Source: Bufo bufo (taxonomy: Eukaryota > Chordata > Amphibia > Anura > Bufonidae). From it: a DNA stretch of 64,000 bases. Position numbers and translations under genes: made by a program. The notes beneath the pieces are model-generated. The model saw only the letters and a list, made by a program, of their open reading frames with translations. It made no database searches and was not told the origin of the DNA. Of this stretch, positions 34,860 through 46,054 are shown in pieces (position 1 is the stretch's first letter; each line of letters begins with the position of its first letter). The stretch is from the NCBI RefSeq assembly GCF_905171765.1, contig NC_053398.1, forward strand, positions 49,444,323 through 49,508,322, in the 5' to 3' direction.

Positions 34860-35504
34860 TGTCACGGCTGTATGTGAGCAACAATAGTAATACACAGTAC
34901 AGAGCTACTGACTGGACCCAGAACTAGGGAGGATAACGGGTGACCCCTGTCCGACCCTCAACGCTCTCCCTATTCTGCTAAAGCACATGCCCGGATCCAA
35001 ATGGCGGAAAGAGGCATGCCCACGTGCCTAAGACTAATGACCACTGTAACCCCTACAATAGTGGAAGGGGCACGGCCACCAGTGCCCTACTCAGTATATG
35101 GAGGGAACCGTGGCCACCTCAGATCCAGTCAGAAAATAAACAGGAACACAACAATGTCTGCACACTTAGCTGACGGTGTTGCAGCCGCAGAGAAGACGGA
35201 TCCAAGGACAGGCTGGCAATATCCGGAGTGCTAGCTGCAGCAGAACACAGGTCCAGTGAACTGATAGCCACAAGTGAAGAAACTAAAGCAAGAGCTACAA
35301 CTGAAGTGAGAACTATAATCCACATCCTATCATAGGAGGAGGGGTGATATAAAGAGAGGGAAATCAAACACATGAAGGACAGCTGTGGTGAAAGAAACCA
35401 AAAGTAAACAGAGTAGTGAGAACTCCTCCCAGCTCTAGTAGTGACATCATCACAGGGGTGGAGAAACAGAGCTGTGAGAACGTCCCAAAGCTCTGGTAGT
35501 GACA
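34860..35504 (-). repeat. 5' LTR of the nested Gypsy element
   Basis: 645 bp, the same as 29961-30605 but for one visible base. On the minus strand the gag-pol ATG follows after only 31 bp. I do not recognise a standard tRNA primer-binding site in that leader. Confidence 0.92.
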
Positions 35505-36616
35505 GTGAGGTTTGTGCCAGGTCCAAGACACCTAGGACTCGCCCTGCTGGTAACCTACGACCCCTACCTATTCCCAGTAGACCCTGGTCCCATATCTCGA
35601 TGGACTTTATAACTGACCTACCGCGGGCAGAGGTTAAGACTGTAGTTTGGGTAGTGGTCGATAGGTTTAGCAAGATGGTCCATTTCATTCCCCTGTCTAA
35701 ACTCCCGAATGCCAAAACCCTGGCGTCTATTTTTGTGAAAGAAATTGTTCGATTGCATGGTATCCCGGAAAATATTGTTTCTGACAGGGGTGTGCAGTTT
35801 GTGTCCAAATTCTGGAGGGCCTTCTGTCAAAAATGTAAAATTTAATTGTCTTTTTCCTCTGCCTACCACCCTGAGAGTAATGGGCAGACTGAACGCCTTA
35901 ATCAGTCTGTGGAACAATTCTTGAGGTTGTATGTTGCTGATGACCAGCAATTATGGGTGAAATTCCTTCCATTGGCTGAATTTGCTTTGAATAACCGTGT
36001 CAATTCTTCTGCTGCGGTTTCACCTTTCTTTTGTAACCATGGTTTCCATCCCCGTTTTCATTCTGGGTCATCCGTCTCCTCCTCTAACCCTGAGGCGGAT
36101 AGGTTCTCCTCTGAACTGTGCACAGTTTGGGCCCGGGTTCAATTGAACTTAGAAAAGGCTCAAAGTTCTCAGAAACTCAAGGCCGATAGGAGACGTTCAA
36201 GGGGGGTGAATTTTCAGGTTGGGGATAAGGTATGGTTGTCCTCCAAGAATCTCTCTCTTAAGGTAGATTCTAAAAAGTTTGCTCCTCGTTTTGTTGGACC
36301 ATATAAGATCACAGAGGTGATTAACCCGGTATGATTTAGGTTGGAGCTGCCCGAGTCATTCCACATTCATAATGTGTTCCATAAATCTCTACTTAAAAAA
36401 TATTTTGAACCGGTAGTACCATCGAAAGCCTCGCCTCCGCCGGTTCTTGTTAATGATGCTGTCGAGTATGTGGTGTCTGATGTCAGGAAGGTGCGTAATT
36501 CCTTGCAGTACCTGATTCACTGGAAGGGGTATGGACCTGAAGAGAGATCTTGGGTACCTGCCAGGGAGGTTCATGCTCCTAGACTTGTTTCGAAAATTTC
36601 ATTTAGAACACCCTGA
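35505..36616 (+). pseudogene. Outer Gypsy pol, 3' part (integrase core, chromodomain)
   Basis: This resumes the integrase cut at 29960. The core continues with SMDFITDLP and [11 protein letters not shown] to about 35843, where a stop interrupts it. The next stretch (35846-36334) has SNGQTERLNQSVEQF and the C-terminal DNA-binding part. A stop near 36332 separates it from the last stretch (36341-36616), which holds the chromodomain YLIHWKGYGPEERSW. In-frame stops rule out a continuous product. Confidence 0.88.
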
Positions 36617-36670
36617 AAGGCCATCGCCTGAAGTCTTGGGTCCGGTGGCCCCTCGTAAAAGGGGGGGTAC

Positions 36671-37048
36671 TGTAACGGGGTTCCGAAGGTGCACTCGGTC
36701 CCCCATTAGCCGCTGACCTGCTGCTTAGCTTCGGGCTCCTAAGTCTGACTTGAGCGCCGAGCTGATAACTCTGTGCTCGACTGGTTGGTCTGTCGGTCAT
36801 GTGACGCTGGCCACGTCACATGACCCTCACTCCCCACTATAAATACAGGCAGCCTGCTGGCCACAGGTTGCCTGTTAATTTAGGTTCCACCTGTGATTTG
36901 GTCTTTCCTGGCGTACTTACCTGCTGCTGAATTCCTGACGATCCTCTGCCTGCTCCTTGTGTACTTTGCTGCTCTCCTGGTATTCTGACCCCGGCCTCCT
37001 CCTGACGATCCTCTGCTGACTCCTTTGGTACTTCACGTCTCTCCTGGT
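36671..37048 (+). repeat. Right LTR of the outer Gypsy element (3' end missing)
   Basis: It starts TGTAACGGGG directly after AAAAGGGGGGGTAC. It matches the left LTR up to TCTCCTGG near 37047 and is then replaced by a Tc1 fragment, so the last ~260 bp are missing. Confidence 0.85.
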
Positions 37049-38715
37049 TTTGTTGCTTTTGCAGTATGCTTTGGGTCATTGTCCATCTGCACTGTGAAGC
37101 ACCGTCCAATGAGTTCTGAAACATTTGGCTGAATATGAGCAGATAATATTGCCTGAAACACTTTAGAATTCATCCTGCTGCTTTTGTCAGCAGTCACATC
37201 ATCAATAAATACAAGAGAACCAGTTTCATTGGCAGCCATACATGCCGACGCCATGACACTACCACCACCATGCTTCACTGATGAGGTGGTATGCTTAGGA
37301 TCATGAGCAGTTCCTTTCCTTCTCCATACTCTTCTCTTCCCATCACTCTGGTACAAGTTGATCTTGGTCTCATCTGTCCATAGGATGTTGTTCCAGAACT
37401 GTGAAGGCTTTTTTAGATGTCATTTGGCAAACTCTAATCTAGCATTCCTATTTTTGAGGCTCACCAATGGTTTACATCTTGTGGTGAACCCTCTGTATTC
37501 ACTCTGGTGAAGTCTTCTCTTGATTGTTGACTTTGACACACATACACCTACCTCCTGGAGAGTGTTCTTGATCTGGCCAACTGTTGTGAAGGGTGTTTTC
37601 TTCACCAGGGAAAGAATTCTTCGGTCATCCACCATAGTTGTTTTTCCTTGGTCTTCCGGGTCTTTTCATGTTGCTGAGCTCACGGTGCGTTCCTTCTTTT
37701 TAAGAATGTTCCAAAGAGTTGTTTTGGCCACGCCTAATGTTTTTGCTATCTCTCTGAAGGGTTTGTTTTGTTTTTTCAGCCTAATGATGGCTTGCTTCAC
37801 TGATAGTGACAGCTCTTTGGATCTCATCTTGAGAGTTGACAGCAACAGATTCCAAATGCAAATAGAACACTTGAAATGAACTCTGGACCTTTTATCTGCT
37901 CATTGTAATTGGGATAATGAGGGAATAACACACACCTGGCCATGGAACAGCTGAGAAGCCAATTGTCCCATTACTTTGGGTCCATTAACTGTCATGCCCT
38001 GCTCAGGCTATGTGCGGAGGTCTACCAGGTTAGCAGCACGTGTGTAACCTTTTGTTTTTGTTTTGGAGTTGAGCTATATCCGCCTCCCTTCAGGTGCACT
38101 GGGTGGGGTCGTTGGTTTGAGTTTAAGTTATGCCTACTCCCGGTGTCCTGTGCGGGTTATAGCTTCTGTCTGGCTCAGAGGAAGGAAGGATTTGCTGTTC
38201 CTGCTCAGTAAAGATAAGTTGGTTTTGTTTATCTTGTGGTTGTCTGTCTAGGCTGTTAGAGAGGCGCCTGCCCCCTCTAGGACTGAGGGAGCAGGCTGCC
38301 GTATTCCCCCTTTCACCATCTTAGGGATTCTAGGGAATCTTTAGCCTAGGCACAAGGACACGTTTATTCCCACCTTCAGGGTCTAAACGTGGGCATAGAA
38401 GTCTAGGGAGAGCTGGTAGGGATTTGTCAGGAGGTGACCTTTATCCCCAGCTTCTTGCCTAGACACTTGTTTGTTTATATTCTGTGTATCTTGTATCCTG
38501 TCCGCCGTGACATTAACAAGTGGGAGGCACATATGCAAACTGTTGTAATTCCTACACTGTTCACCTGATTTGGATGTAAATACCCTCAAATTAAAGCTGA
38601 CAGTCTGCAGTTGAAGCAGATTTTGTTTGTTTCATTTCAAATCTATTGTGGTGGTGTATAGAGCCAAAAATGATAGAATTGTGTCGATGTCCCAATATTT
38701 ATGGACCTGACTGTA
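37049..38715 (-). mobile_element. Tc1-like transposon remnant, split by a solo LTR
   Basis: The minus-strand terminus ends at 38715; its reverse complement begins TACAGTCAGGTCCATAAATA, a typical Tc1 end. Transposase coding runs minus from about 37840 to 37060 but is frameshifted: a helix-turn-helix part (TTVGQIKNTL, SKSTIKRRLH) lies near 37420-37635. The catalytic part with DNDPKHTAKATK lies near 37060-37356. The 3' end, with the last catalytic acidic residue, is missing at the junction with the Gypsy LTR at 37048. A solo LTR (37990-38512) sits in the 5' non-coding part. Confidence 0.85.
37990..38512. mobile_element. Solo LTR, 523 bp, with TTAAC target duplication
   Basis: It starts TGTCATGCCC and ends GCCGTGACA. 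TTAAC is present on both sides (37985-37989 and 38513-38517). No internal domain is present. It splits the Tc1 element, so it is younger than that insertion. Confidence 0.85.
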
Positions 38716-38727
38716 CATATAGCAATG

Positions 38728-39080
38728 CCTCGCCTGCCCCAGCCTCTGCCTGCCCTCCTATTCCCTTGCATGATCTTTCGGTCCGGCCGAGATCCCGCGC
38801 CTGTGCACTGCCTTGCCGGGGCATGCACACAGCGATGCCCATTGTTGGCACGGCATTGGTTTAGCTATTGCGCATGCGCCGACAAACAGCACATTGGCGC
38901 TGGTTTCGCACCGTTTGCCGGCGCATGCATAGTAGTTAAACCGATGCCGTGCCAACAATGAGCATCGCAGTGTGCATGCCCCGACCCGGCGAGGCAGTGC
39001 GCAGGCGCGGGATTTCGGACGGACCGAATGATGACGCAAGGGAATAGGAGGGCGGGCATAGGCAGAGGCTGGGAAACAAT
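38728..39080. repeat. Long inverted repeat (foldback MITE), GC-rich
   Basis: CCTCTGCCTGCCC at 38741 is mirrored in the CATAGGCAGAGG region near 39057-39069. TTGTTGGCACGGCAT (about 38843-38857) is mirrored by ATGCCGTGCCAACAA (about 38943-38957). The centre contains repeated GCGCATGC-type motifs. Non-coding. Confidence 0.75.
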
Positions 39081-40429
39081 AAAAAAAAGGCAGAGCAGCC
39101 TGGGCTCCAACACAGTGAACGCCGCCCCTGGGCACTTGCGAGTGCTCATTTGCATATGAATCAAAGTTCATTTTTCCTGCTTCTACAAGTGTAAAGAAAA
39201 AGACAAAGGTACCATTACATTCATGTATAGGTGTACTATAGGACAATGTAAGCACTGTATATGGCCATATGGAGGTGACAGACTCCCTTTAATGGTACAC
39301 TTGGATGCCAATTTTGAACTGTGAACACCAGTGGACTTTAATGAATTTATGCCTCTCATACAATAGGATCTACGAAGTAAACCCTACCTTCTTTTTATAT
39401 GATTTAAATGATTATTATTGCTATTATCGCGCTATATAGGGGCAAAAGATTTATGCTATATCATCTATGAGGTTTGGGTAATAATGTTGTGAATAAGGTT
39501 TTACATCCACTAGACATTTAGATATTGTATTATTTTAGAAATAAAAAAATTATTTTATATACCGTTACACATTGGGGAGAGTCTATTTATAACCAGATAT
39601 TCGAGTGCCCCCCACATTTTCTTTTTTTTTTCCGCTCAAGGCTGAGCAACTTTGGTTCCTAGCCTTGTCTAAGTTCCTGTGAGTGAAGGTGATACTGTGA
39701 TTTTTGCCATTACTGTGTACCGGACCCCTGCATCCTGTTTAATGGACCTTGCCTTACTGCCGCCTGACCTTGTATTTTGTCTTACGGATTTTGCTATCTT
39801 GCCGCCTGCCTTGACCTCGTTTATTTGGCTTCGTCATGTTGTCGTCTGCCCTGACCTGAGCACATAGGGCGGCTCTTTTTCCTACAGTGTGCAAGTAAGG
39901 CCACTGATGCTGGATTACAAGGTGGACGTAACCATGGAAACGAGCAATGTATAATGTGATGGAAAAATGTATGAAGCCAGCAAAGGAGGCAATATGGACA
40001 ATCACAATACATTAGTAAGTGCCTTGTATTAACTTTCTCTACATAATAAATGTCATTTGCTGAAGTGAGACAACCCCTTTAACACGGTCTATACCTCCGA
40101 TTCTGTATAATGAAGCTGTAGGCACTCCCTGTCACCATATGGTGCCTTCCATGAGCGAAGAACACACGAGTGCCTTCTATGGGCGATTACCTCCATAATG
40201 CAGCATGCATTGGTAAGTGCCACAAGAAACAACCTCATGGCACCTTACTGGAAAAAAAACTGAAGGTAAAGTATGGTATAGCGCTCTATAGGCATAGTTC
40301 AGTGGTACAGTCACATGTACTAGTTATCTTGTATAGTCTTTCAATACCATAGCAACATAACATTGTACTCTACCCCAGTGTATCGAAATGCCCTTTAATT
40401 AATAGCTATAAACTATGGGTGACCCCGTC
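39081..40429. other. Intergenic region upstream of FRMD8
   Basis: A half-MITE ends GACTCCCTTTAA near 39292. The stretch 39650-39870 has repeated CTGCCGCCTGACCTTG-like motifs as in some LTRs, but no clear ends. The part at 39890-40080 resembles 46280-46420, so it is a dispersed repeat. No gene is seen. Confidence 0.45.
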
Positions 40430-40740
40430 GCTTGGCACGTGTTATTTTCCTCTCCAGTCTCTGTATCCTGGATACTTTCCACACGGATTAGGCGGAAAGG
40501 CGGCAATGCGCCTGCGCACTGGACTGTTCCGTCCGCGCAGTGACATCACTCCGCACTGAGACGGGCAGCTGGAACTTTGAACGGGAGGCGCCTTCCACAA
40601 CAGCCCTGCTTGGCACCAACCGGAAGGGGGCGGGACGTGCTTAGCCATTGGTGGACGCCTCACAATACTGCAAACACAGCGAGACGTGGAACGCAGGCTT
40701 CACGCTGCCATTGGCTCGTCGGCTGTGAAGGTTTGTCGAT
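40430..40740 (+). promoter_or_regulatory. FRMD8: Probable FRMD8 promoter
   Basis: A locally GC- and CpG-rich, TATA-less stretch. It holds a GC box in AGGGGGCGGGAC (about 40624-40635), two inverted CCAAT boxes (ATTGG at 40647-40651 and 40710-40714) and a CRE-like TGACATCAC near 40541. Spaced inverted CCAAT boxes with GC boxes are typical of housekeeping vertebrate promoters. It lies directly upstream of a strong donor site at 40807 and upstream of the FRMD8 coding exons on the same strand. No transcript evidence is available; it could also drive an opposite-strand transcript. Confidence 0.6.
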
Positions 40741-40807
40741 GTCAGCTTCCTGGTTAGACAGAAGAGGGGAGCAAGCGAACGAGATTTAATACGGAGTCTT
40801 CATTAAG
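40741..40807 (+). other. FRMD8: FRMD8 exon 1 (5' UTR), approximate start
   Basis: A candidate non-coding first exon ending CATTAAG followed by GTGAGC (donor at 40808), a close match to the consensus. The start site is not determined; about 40740 is a guess from the spacing to the second CCAAT box. It would splice over about 5.8 kb to the acceptor at 46584, directly before the ATG of exon 2. Confidence 0.55.
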
Positions 40808-41290
40808 GTGAGCGCTGCCGTGGTTTCTTTCTAGTCAGTCATTCACGCTACTGGTGGGATTTGCGACATTTCATCCAAAATACTGATCGGCCGGCCTTGA
40901 GCCTTTCTTGGATAGGAGTGGCAAGTGGTAGATTTGTTTAGGGCTTGTTCACTTGTGTTGGAGGCGCAAGAACAGCTGCGAGAAAAGTTCTGCCTGAGCT
41001 ACAGAAGCCAGATCCCAAATGTAAACCCAACAGACCCCATTATAGTCAATGGTCTCTTTTTGGCTCTGTTTTGGTAATCCGCAGGCAGCGTGTTATAGAG
41101 CAGGAGGAGCTGAGCAGATAGATTGATAAATAAGTGTGTGGGGAAAGATTCAATAAAATGTGTAATTTTATAATATCTGCTCTTTCTGAGCTCAAGATGG
41201 TGCATTCAGCTATTGTGAGTGATAGCATTCAGTGTGTCTGTGTATACAGAGATAGCTGTCAGTCACCCGCCCATGTACAGCTGAGCGTAG

Positions 41291-42456
41291 GCTACTCTCA
41301 CACTGGCGTTTTGGCTTTCCGTTTGAGATCCGTTCAGGGCTCTCACAAGCGGTCCAGAACGGATCAGTTTTGCCCTAATGCATTCCGAATGGAAAAGGAT
41401 CCGCTCAGAATGCATCAGTTTGCCTCCGTTCCGCTCTGGAGGCGGACTGATGTAACTGAGCCAAACGGATCCGTCCTGACACACAATGTAAGGGCTCTTT
41501 CACACCTGCGTTCTTTTCTTCCGGCATAGAGTTCCGTCGTCGGGGCTCTATGCCGGAAGAATCCTGATCAGTTTTATCCTAATGCATTCTGAATGGAGAG
41601 AAATCCGTTCAGGATGTCTTCAGTTCCGGAACGGAACGTTTTTTGGCCAGAGAAAATACCGCAGCATGCTGCGCTTTTTGCTCCGGCCAAAAATCCTGAA
41701 CACTTGCCGCAAGGCCGGATCCGGAATTAATGCCCATTGAAAGGCATTGATCCGGATCCGGTCTTAAGCTAAACGTCGTTTCGGCGCATTGCCGGACCCG
41801 ACATTTAGCTTTTTCTGAATGGTTACCATGGCTGCCGGGACGCTAAAGTCTTGGCAGCCATGGTAAAGTGTAGCGGGGAGCAGCATACTTACCGTCCGTG
41901 CGGCTCCCGCGGCGCTCCAGAGTGACGTCAGGGCGCCCCAAGCGCATGGATCACGTGATTGCATGGCACGTCATCCATGCGCATGGGGCGCTCTGACGTC
42001 ATTCTGGAGCGCCCCTGGAGCCACACGGACTGTAAGTATACTGCTCCCCCGCTCCCCACTACTACTATGGCAGCCAGGACTTTAATAGCGTCCTGGCTGC
42101 TATAGTAACACTTAAAGCATTTTGAAGACGGATCCGTCTTCAAATGCTTTCAGTACACTTGCGTCTTTCCGGATCCGGCGTGTAATTCCGGCAAGTGGAG
42201 TACACGCCGAATCCGGACAAAGCAAGTGTGAAAGAGGCCTAAGTCAATGGGGACGGATCCGTTTTCTCTGGCACAATAGAAAACGGGTCCGTCCTCCATT
42301 GACTTTCAATGATGTTCAAGACGGATCCGTCTTGGCCATGTTAAAGATAATATAAACGGATCCGTCCGGAACGGATGCAGACGGTTGTATTATCGGTGCG
42401 GATCCGTCTGTGCAGATCCATGACGGATCCGCACCAAACACGAGTGTGAAAGTAGC
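41291..42456. mobile_element. Palindromic MITE, GGCTACT...AGTAGCC ends
   Basis: The left end GGCTACTCTCACACTGGCG pairs with the right end CGAGTGTGAAAGTAGCC. The arms contain multiple ACGGATCCGT palindromes. The same family recurs at 44940-45425. It is interrupted by 41492-42239; the family copy at 45181-45206 shows the uninterrupted sequence. Confidence 0.7.
41492..42239. mobile_element. Inner MITE with TAA target duplication
   Basis: Ends GGGCTCTTTCACAC and GTGTGAAAGAGGCC, flanked by TAA at 41489-41491 and 42240-42242. The uninterrupted sequence, AATGTAAGTCAATGGGGAC, is found at about 45184-45202 in a related copy. This proves the insertion and its 3-bp duplication, as expected for PIF/Harbinger elements. 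It contains an inner palindrome at about 41880-42110. Confidence 0.85.
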
Positions 42457-42639
42457 CTTAGAAAAAGCAGAGATGTAAATGAATAAATGACAGATTTTAC
42501 TGAATTTCCTCACAAAACTATATAACAATCTGCTCAGCTCCTCCTGCTCCATAACAGGCTGCCTGTAGCTTACATTGCATTTTGCGTTGACAGCTTCTCT
42601 TGAAAAAGCCTCCATTCTAATCAAATCTACGAGCCTAAT

Positions 42640-43041
42640 TTATCATCATGTACTCCAGTTTCAGCCATGAAAAAGTCACAAACTGTGTTTGTGACTTTTT
42701 CAAGCCACTTGTGCAACATTTTTCATGCAATTGGTGTTTCTCTGCTGCCTTCCCCACTTTCCCGATAAGTGGGTGTGCGACCAGTAACGCCGGCTCATTT
42801 ATCATCTTTTATATTAGTTTTCTGTAGTAAAAGATTACTGGAATCTACACCAGAGGCTGGCATAGATCTCAGTATCTGCACATGGACTGCCACCAGCAGC
42901 ATGCCTGGTTATGATAGACCGACGTGCTATGCCAGCCTATGAGAAATCACTCCCTGCGTGTTTTCAGCCTCTGTATGTAAATAATGATTGCTTACAGTCA
43001 GTGAATGGAAACTTCATAAACAAAAGTTGAAAAGAAGTTTA
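42640..43041. other. Non-coding, repeat traces
   Basis: A short inverted repeat AAAAAGTCACAAAC / GTTTGTGACTTTTT near 42669-42701. The remainder is unassigned. Confidence 0.4.
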
Positions 43042-43045
43042 TTAA

Positions 43046-43665
43046 AGGGTTTCTGTCACCCCATTAAACCGTTTTTTTTTTTCTTTACTAATAATCCCTA
43101 TAGTGCGATCTCATGATACATAAGCAAATGAATCATTTTGGTTCAGTAGAATTTGCTAAAAATCGATTTTTAAAATATGCTAATTACCTTGCTACCAGCA
43201 AGTAGGGCGGCTACTTGCTGGTAGCAGCCGCATCCTCCGATGGTAATGACGCCCCCTCGGCATGCTGATTGACAGGGCCAGGGAAGGGAATCGTTCTCTG
43301 CTGGCGCTGTTAGAATTTGAAATCTCGCGCCTGCGCCGTACCTGGCTTCAATCGGCGCAGGCGCACTGAGAGGCGGCCGCTCGCTCGACCGCTCCATCCT
43401 CAATGCGCCTGCGTCGATGACGTCATCGCATACACCCGGAAGAGAAGACGCCGGCGTTGCTGGATGCTCGAATCAGGTAAGTATGTATGTAATAAGGATG
43501 CTGCCACAAAAACCACCAACGAAATGGTCATAAAAAACAATAAATAATTGTTATCAAAAGTACAATTATTAACACTATACCACCAACGAATATGAATAAT
43601 AAGCCCTACTCAAATATACAGATGCTTATATATGACACATATATAAATATCTGTATATATCTGTC

Positions 43666-43717
<52 letters not shown>

Positions 43718-43909
43718 TTGCGGCTGCTACCAGCAAGTAGCCGCCCTACTTGCTGGTAGCAAGGTAATTAGCATATTTTAAAAATCGATTTTTAGCAAAT
43801 TCTACTCAACCAAAATGATTAATTTGCTTATGTATCATGAGATCGCACTATAGGGATTATTAGTAAAGAAAAAAAAAAAAAAACGGTTTAATGGGGTGAC
43901 AGAAACCCT
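43046..43909. mobile_element. Palindromic TTAA MITE with (TA)n centre
   Basis: TTAA at 43042-43045 and 43910-43913. Arms of about 170 bp, starting AGGGTTTCTGTCACCCC, are near-perfect inverses. They include AAAATCGATTTTT and the CTACTTGCTGGTAGC palindrome. The centre holds a GC-rich part (43300-43460) and a TA repeat at 43675-43712. Confidence 0.85.
43675..43712. repeat. (TA)n microsatellite
   Basis: About 19 TA dinucleotides in the centre of a foldback MITE. Confidence 0.95.
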
Positions 43910-44024
43910 TTAAAAAATTGCTTAATTTATCGTTAAGGGGGTTGGCACCTTTACATAGGCAGATTATCGGGAACAAGTCTGACAATAGTGCAGTGTAAAC
44001 CCATGCCTTTTAACACTTACTTAA

Positions 44025-44446
44025 AGGGGTTGTCCAGGTTCAGATCTGAACCCGTACATATCCCCATCTTCACCCCTCCAGCCCCTCTGATATGAGCGCA
44101 TCGGAGCATGCCATGCTCTGATGCTCTCCTTTGCCTTGCATTGAATCGCGCAGGGCATAGGCTTTTTTTTGTTTACATTGGCTTCTGCCCAGCACTGTTA
44201 CCGGTGACCTCATCGGCTCTGATGGGCGCCCATTAGTGCCGGTGACATCACCGGGCTCACTGCTAGTTCGGAAGCCTCCACCTAGCTTACCCATGAAGAG
44301 CCCAGTACGTCGCCGTATCTCCAAAAAACGCCTTTGCCCTGCGCGATTTAATGCAGGGCAAAGGAGAGCATCGCAGCATGAAATGCTCCAATTCTCATAT
44401 AAGGGGGGCCGGAGGGGTGAACATGTGAATATGTACAGGTTCAGCT
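44025..44446. mobile_element. TTAA MITE sharing a target site with the next element
   Basis: TTAA at 44021-44024; left end AGGGGTTGTCCAGG. The right end runs into the TTAA (44447-44450) of the following element. The inside is palindromic around GGCGCCCATTAGTGCCGG. The GAACCTGTACATAT-type arms match at both sides. Confidence 0.65.
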
Positions 44447-44450
44447 TTAA

Positions 44451-46054
44451 CCCCTTAGTGACCAGCCTGTTTTGGGCCTTACTGACCAAGCGTTTTTTTC
44501 TAACTTTTTTCATCATCGTGTTCCAAGAGCTACAACCTTTTCATTTTTCCGTCTATATAGCTTTATGAGGGCTTGTTTTTTGCGGGACAAGTTGTAGTTT
44601 TTAATGGTGCCATTTGGGGGTACACTTAACTTTTATTAACTCTTTCTGGGAGGGAGATGTGAAAAACAGCAATACTGCCACTGCGTTTTTACGTTATAAA
44701 TTTTATGGTGTTCATTTTTCGGTATAAATAATATAATATCTTTATTCTCTGGGTCACTACGATTACAGTGATACCAAATACTTTTTTTTCCTTTTTTTAA
44801 AAAAGAGGGTTTTATTGCAAAAAAAAAAAAAAAAAAGTTTTTGCATTGCTGCTTCCAAAGACCCATAACTTTTTTATTATTCTTTCTGTGGAGTTGTGTG
44901 AGGGCTTAATTTTTGCGGGATGACTTGTATTTTTCATTGGGCTACTTTCACACTAGCGTTCGGGGTTCCACTTGTGAGTTCCGTTTGAAGGCTCTCACAA
45001 GCGGCCCCGAACGGATCCGTACAGCCCCAATGTATTCTGACTGGATGCAGATCCGCTCAGAATGCATCAGTCTGGCACCGTTTGGCCTCCGTTCCGCTCA
45101 GCAGGCGGACACCCGAACGCAGCTTGCAGCGTTCGGGTGTCCGCCTGGCCGTGCGGAGCCAAACGGATCCGTCCAGACTTACAATGTAAGTCAATGGGGA
45201 CGGATCCGTTTGAAGTCGACACAATATGGTGCAATTTCAAACGGATCCGTCCCCCATTGACTTTCAATGCAAAGTCTGGACGGATCCGTCTGACTAACTT
45301 TCAGACTTAAAATTTTTTCTAAAAGATAATGCAGACGGATCCGTTCTGAACGGATCCCATTGTTTGCATTATAGGAGCGGATCCGTCTGTGCAGACACCA
45401 GACGGATTCGCTCCGAACGCAAGTAGGAGTAAATAGGTAGTAGGAGTAAATGGCGCTATTTGATCGCTTGTTATTATGTTTTTTCAGTGGCAACTAAGAA
45501 TAAATTAGCAATTCAGTTATTTTTTTTATGGTGTTCACCATAGGCGATAATGTACGTGATATTTATGTAGTCCGGGTCGTTACGGACGCGGCAATACCAA
45601 ACATATGGTGGAGATTTTTTATTTATTTTTTGCAATTTTTGGGAAAAAAGCATCATTTTTTAATGGGATTTTTTTTTATTGAATACATTATATATTTATT
45701 TTACCACTTAATAGTCCTACAAGGATACTATAACGGACAACATTCTGATATGGACCAGCAGGCTGCACCAGAGAGGCGCAGCCTGCTGAAAATTACTAAA
45801 GGCTGGTCTGGGGCCTAACGAGACGCCAGCCTTCATACACATCGGCACCCTGCAATCACATTTGCGGGGTGCTGATGGGAGACAGAGGCCCGCAGCATGT
45901 AAAGTGTTAAACAGTCCAGATCGGCACTCCTGCTCCCCACTGCACGCTGGACCCGTGCAGTGCTTAGACTTGGCCGCTGTAAAAAAAAGATGCGCCCCAG
46001 CCTAAGGCCTCTTAGTAACCGCTGTAAAAAGTCGTATGGGTGGTCACTAAGGGG
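44451..46054. mobile_element. TTAA-flanked non-coding element, 1.6 kb
   Basis: Ends CCCCTTAGTGACCA and TGGTCACTAAGGGG, with TTAA at 44447-44450 and 46055-46058. Internal motifs (TTTTTGCGGGA, GGTGTTCATTTTTC, GTTACGGACGCGGC) are shared with the element at 7599-11155, so the two belong to one superfamily. A GGCTACTT MITE is nested at 44940-45425. No coding content. Confidence 0.75.
44940..45425. mobile_element. Nested GGCTACTT MITE, right end decayed
   Basis: The left end GGCTACTTTCACACTAGCG matches the family at 41291. The inside has inverted ACGGATCCGT blocks and a palindromic CCGAACGC.../...GCGTTCGG pair. The expected right terminus is degraded to GTAGGAGTAAATAGG, partly duplicated. Confidence 0.65.

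Larger units (their letters stand above)
29961..35504 (-). mobile_element. Young nested Ty3/Gypsy chromodomain retrotransposon, full length
   Basis: Two 645-bp LTRs (29961-30605 and 34860-35504) differ at one base by eye (G at about 30554 versus C in the right copy). They start TGTCACGG and end GTGACA, with the 5-bp duplication GTGAG at 29956-29960 and 35505-35509. The element reads on the minus strand, with a single long gag-pol frame and a G-run polypurine tract (30606-30620) next to its 3' LTR. The insertion splits the integrase of the outer Gypsy element. Near-identical LTRs mean recent insertion. Confidence 0.92.
26389..37048 (+). mobile_element. Decayed Ty3/Gypsy chromodomain retrotransposon (host of a nested Gypsy)
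   Basis: Truncated LTRs lie at 26389-26942 and 36671-37048. Between them gag, CCHC zinc knuckle, protease, RT, RNase H, integrase and chromodomain segments are in order but frameshifted. A second Gypsy element (29961-35504) is inserted in the integrase region with a 5-bp duplication GTGAG. The right LTR starts TGTAACGG after a G-rich polypurine tract (36658-36670); the left LTR ends CCGTTACA at 26942. Both LTRs have lost one end, so this is an old copy. Confidence 0.85.
41080..42620. repeat. Outer inverted repeat of a three-level MITE nest
   Basis: GAGCAGGAGGAGCTGAGCAG at about 41097-41116 has its inverse at about 42531-42551, with shared flanks around AGGCAGCCTGTTATG. Between the arms sits the element at 41291-42456, which itself holds another at 41492-42239. 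Confidence 0.65.
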
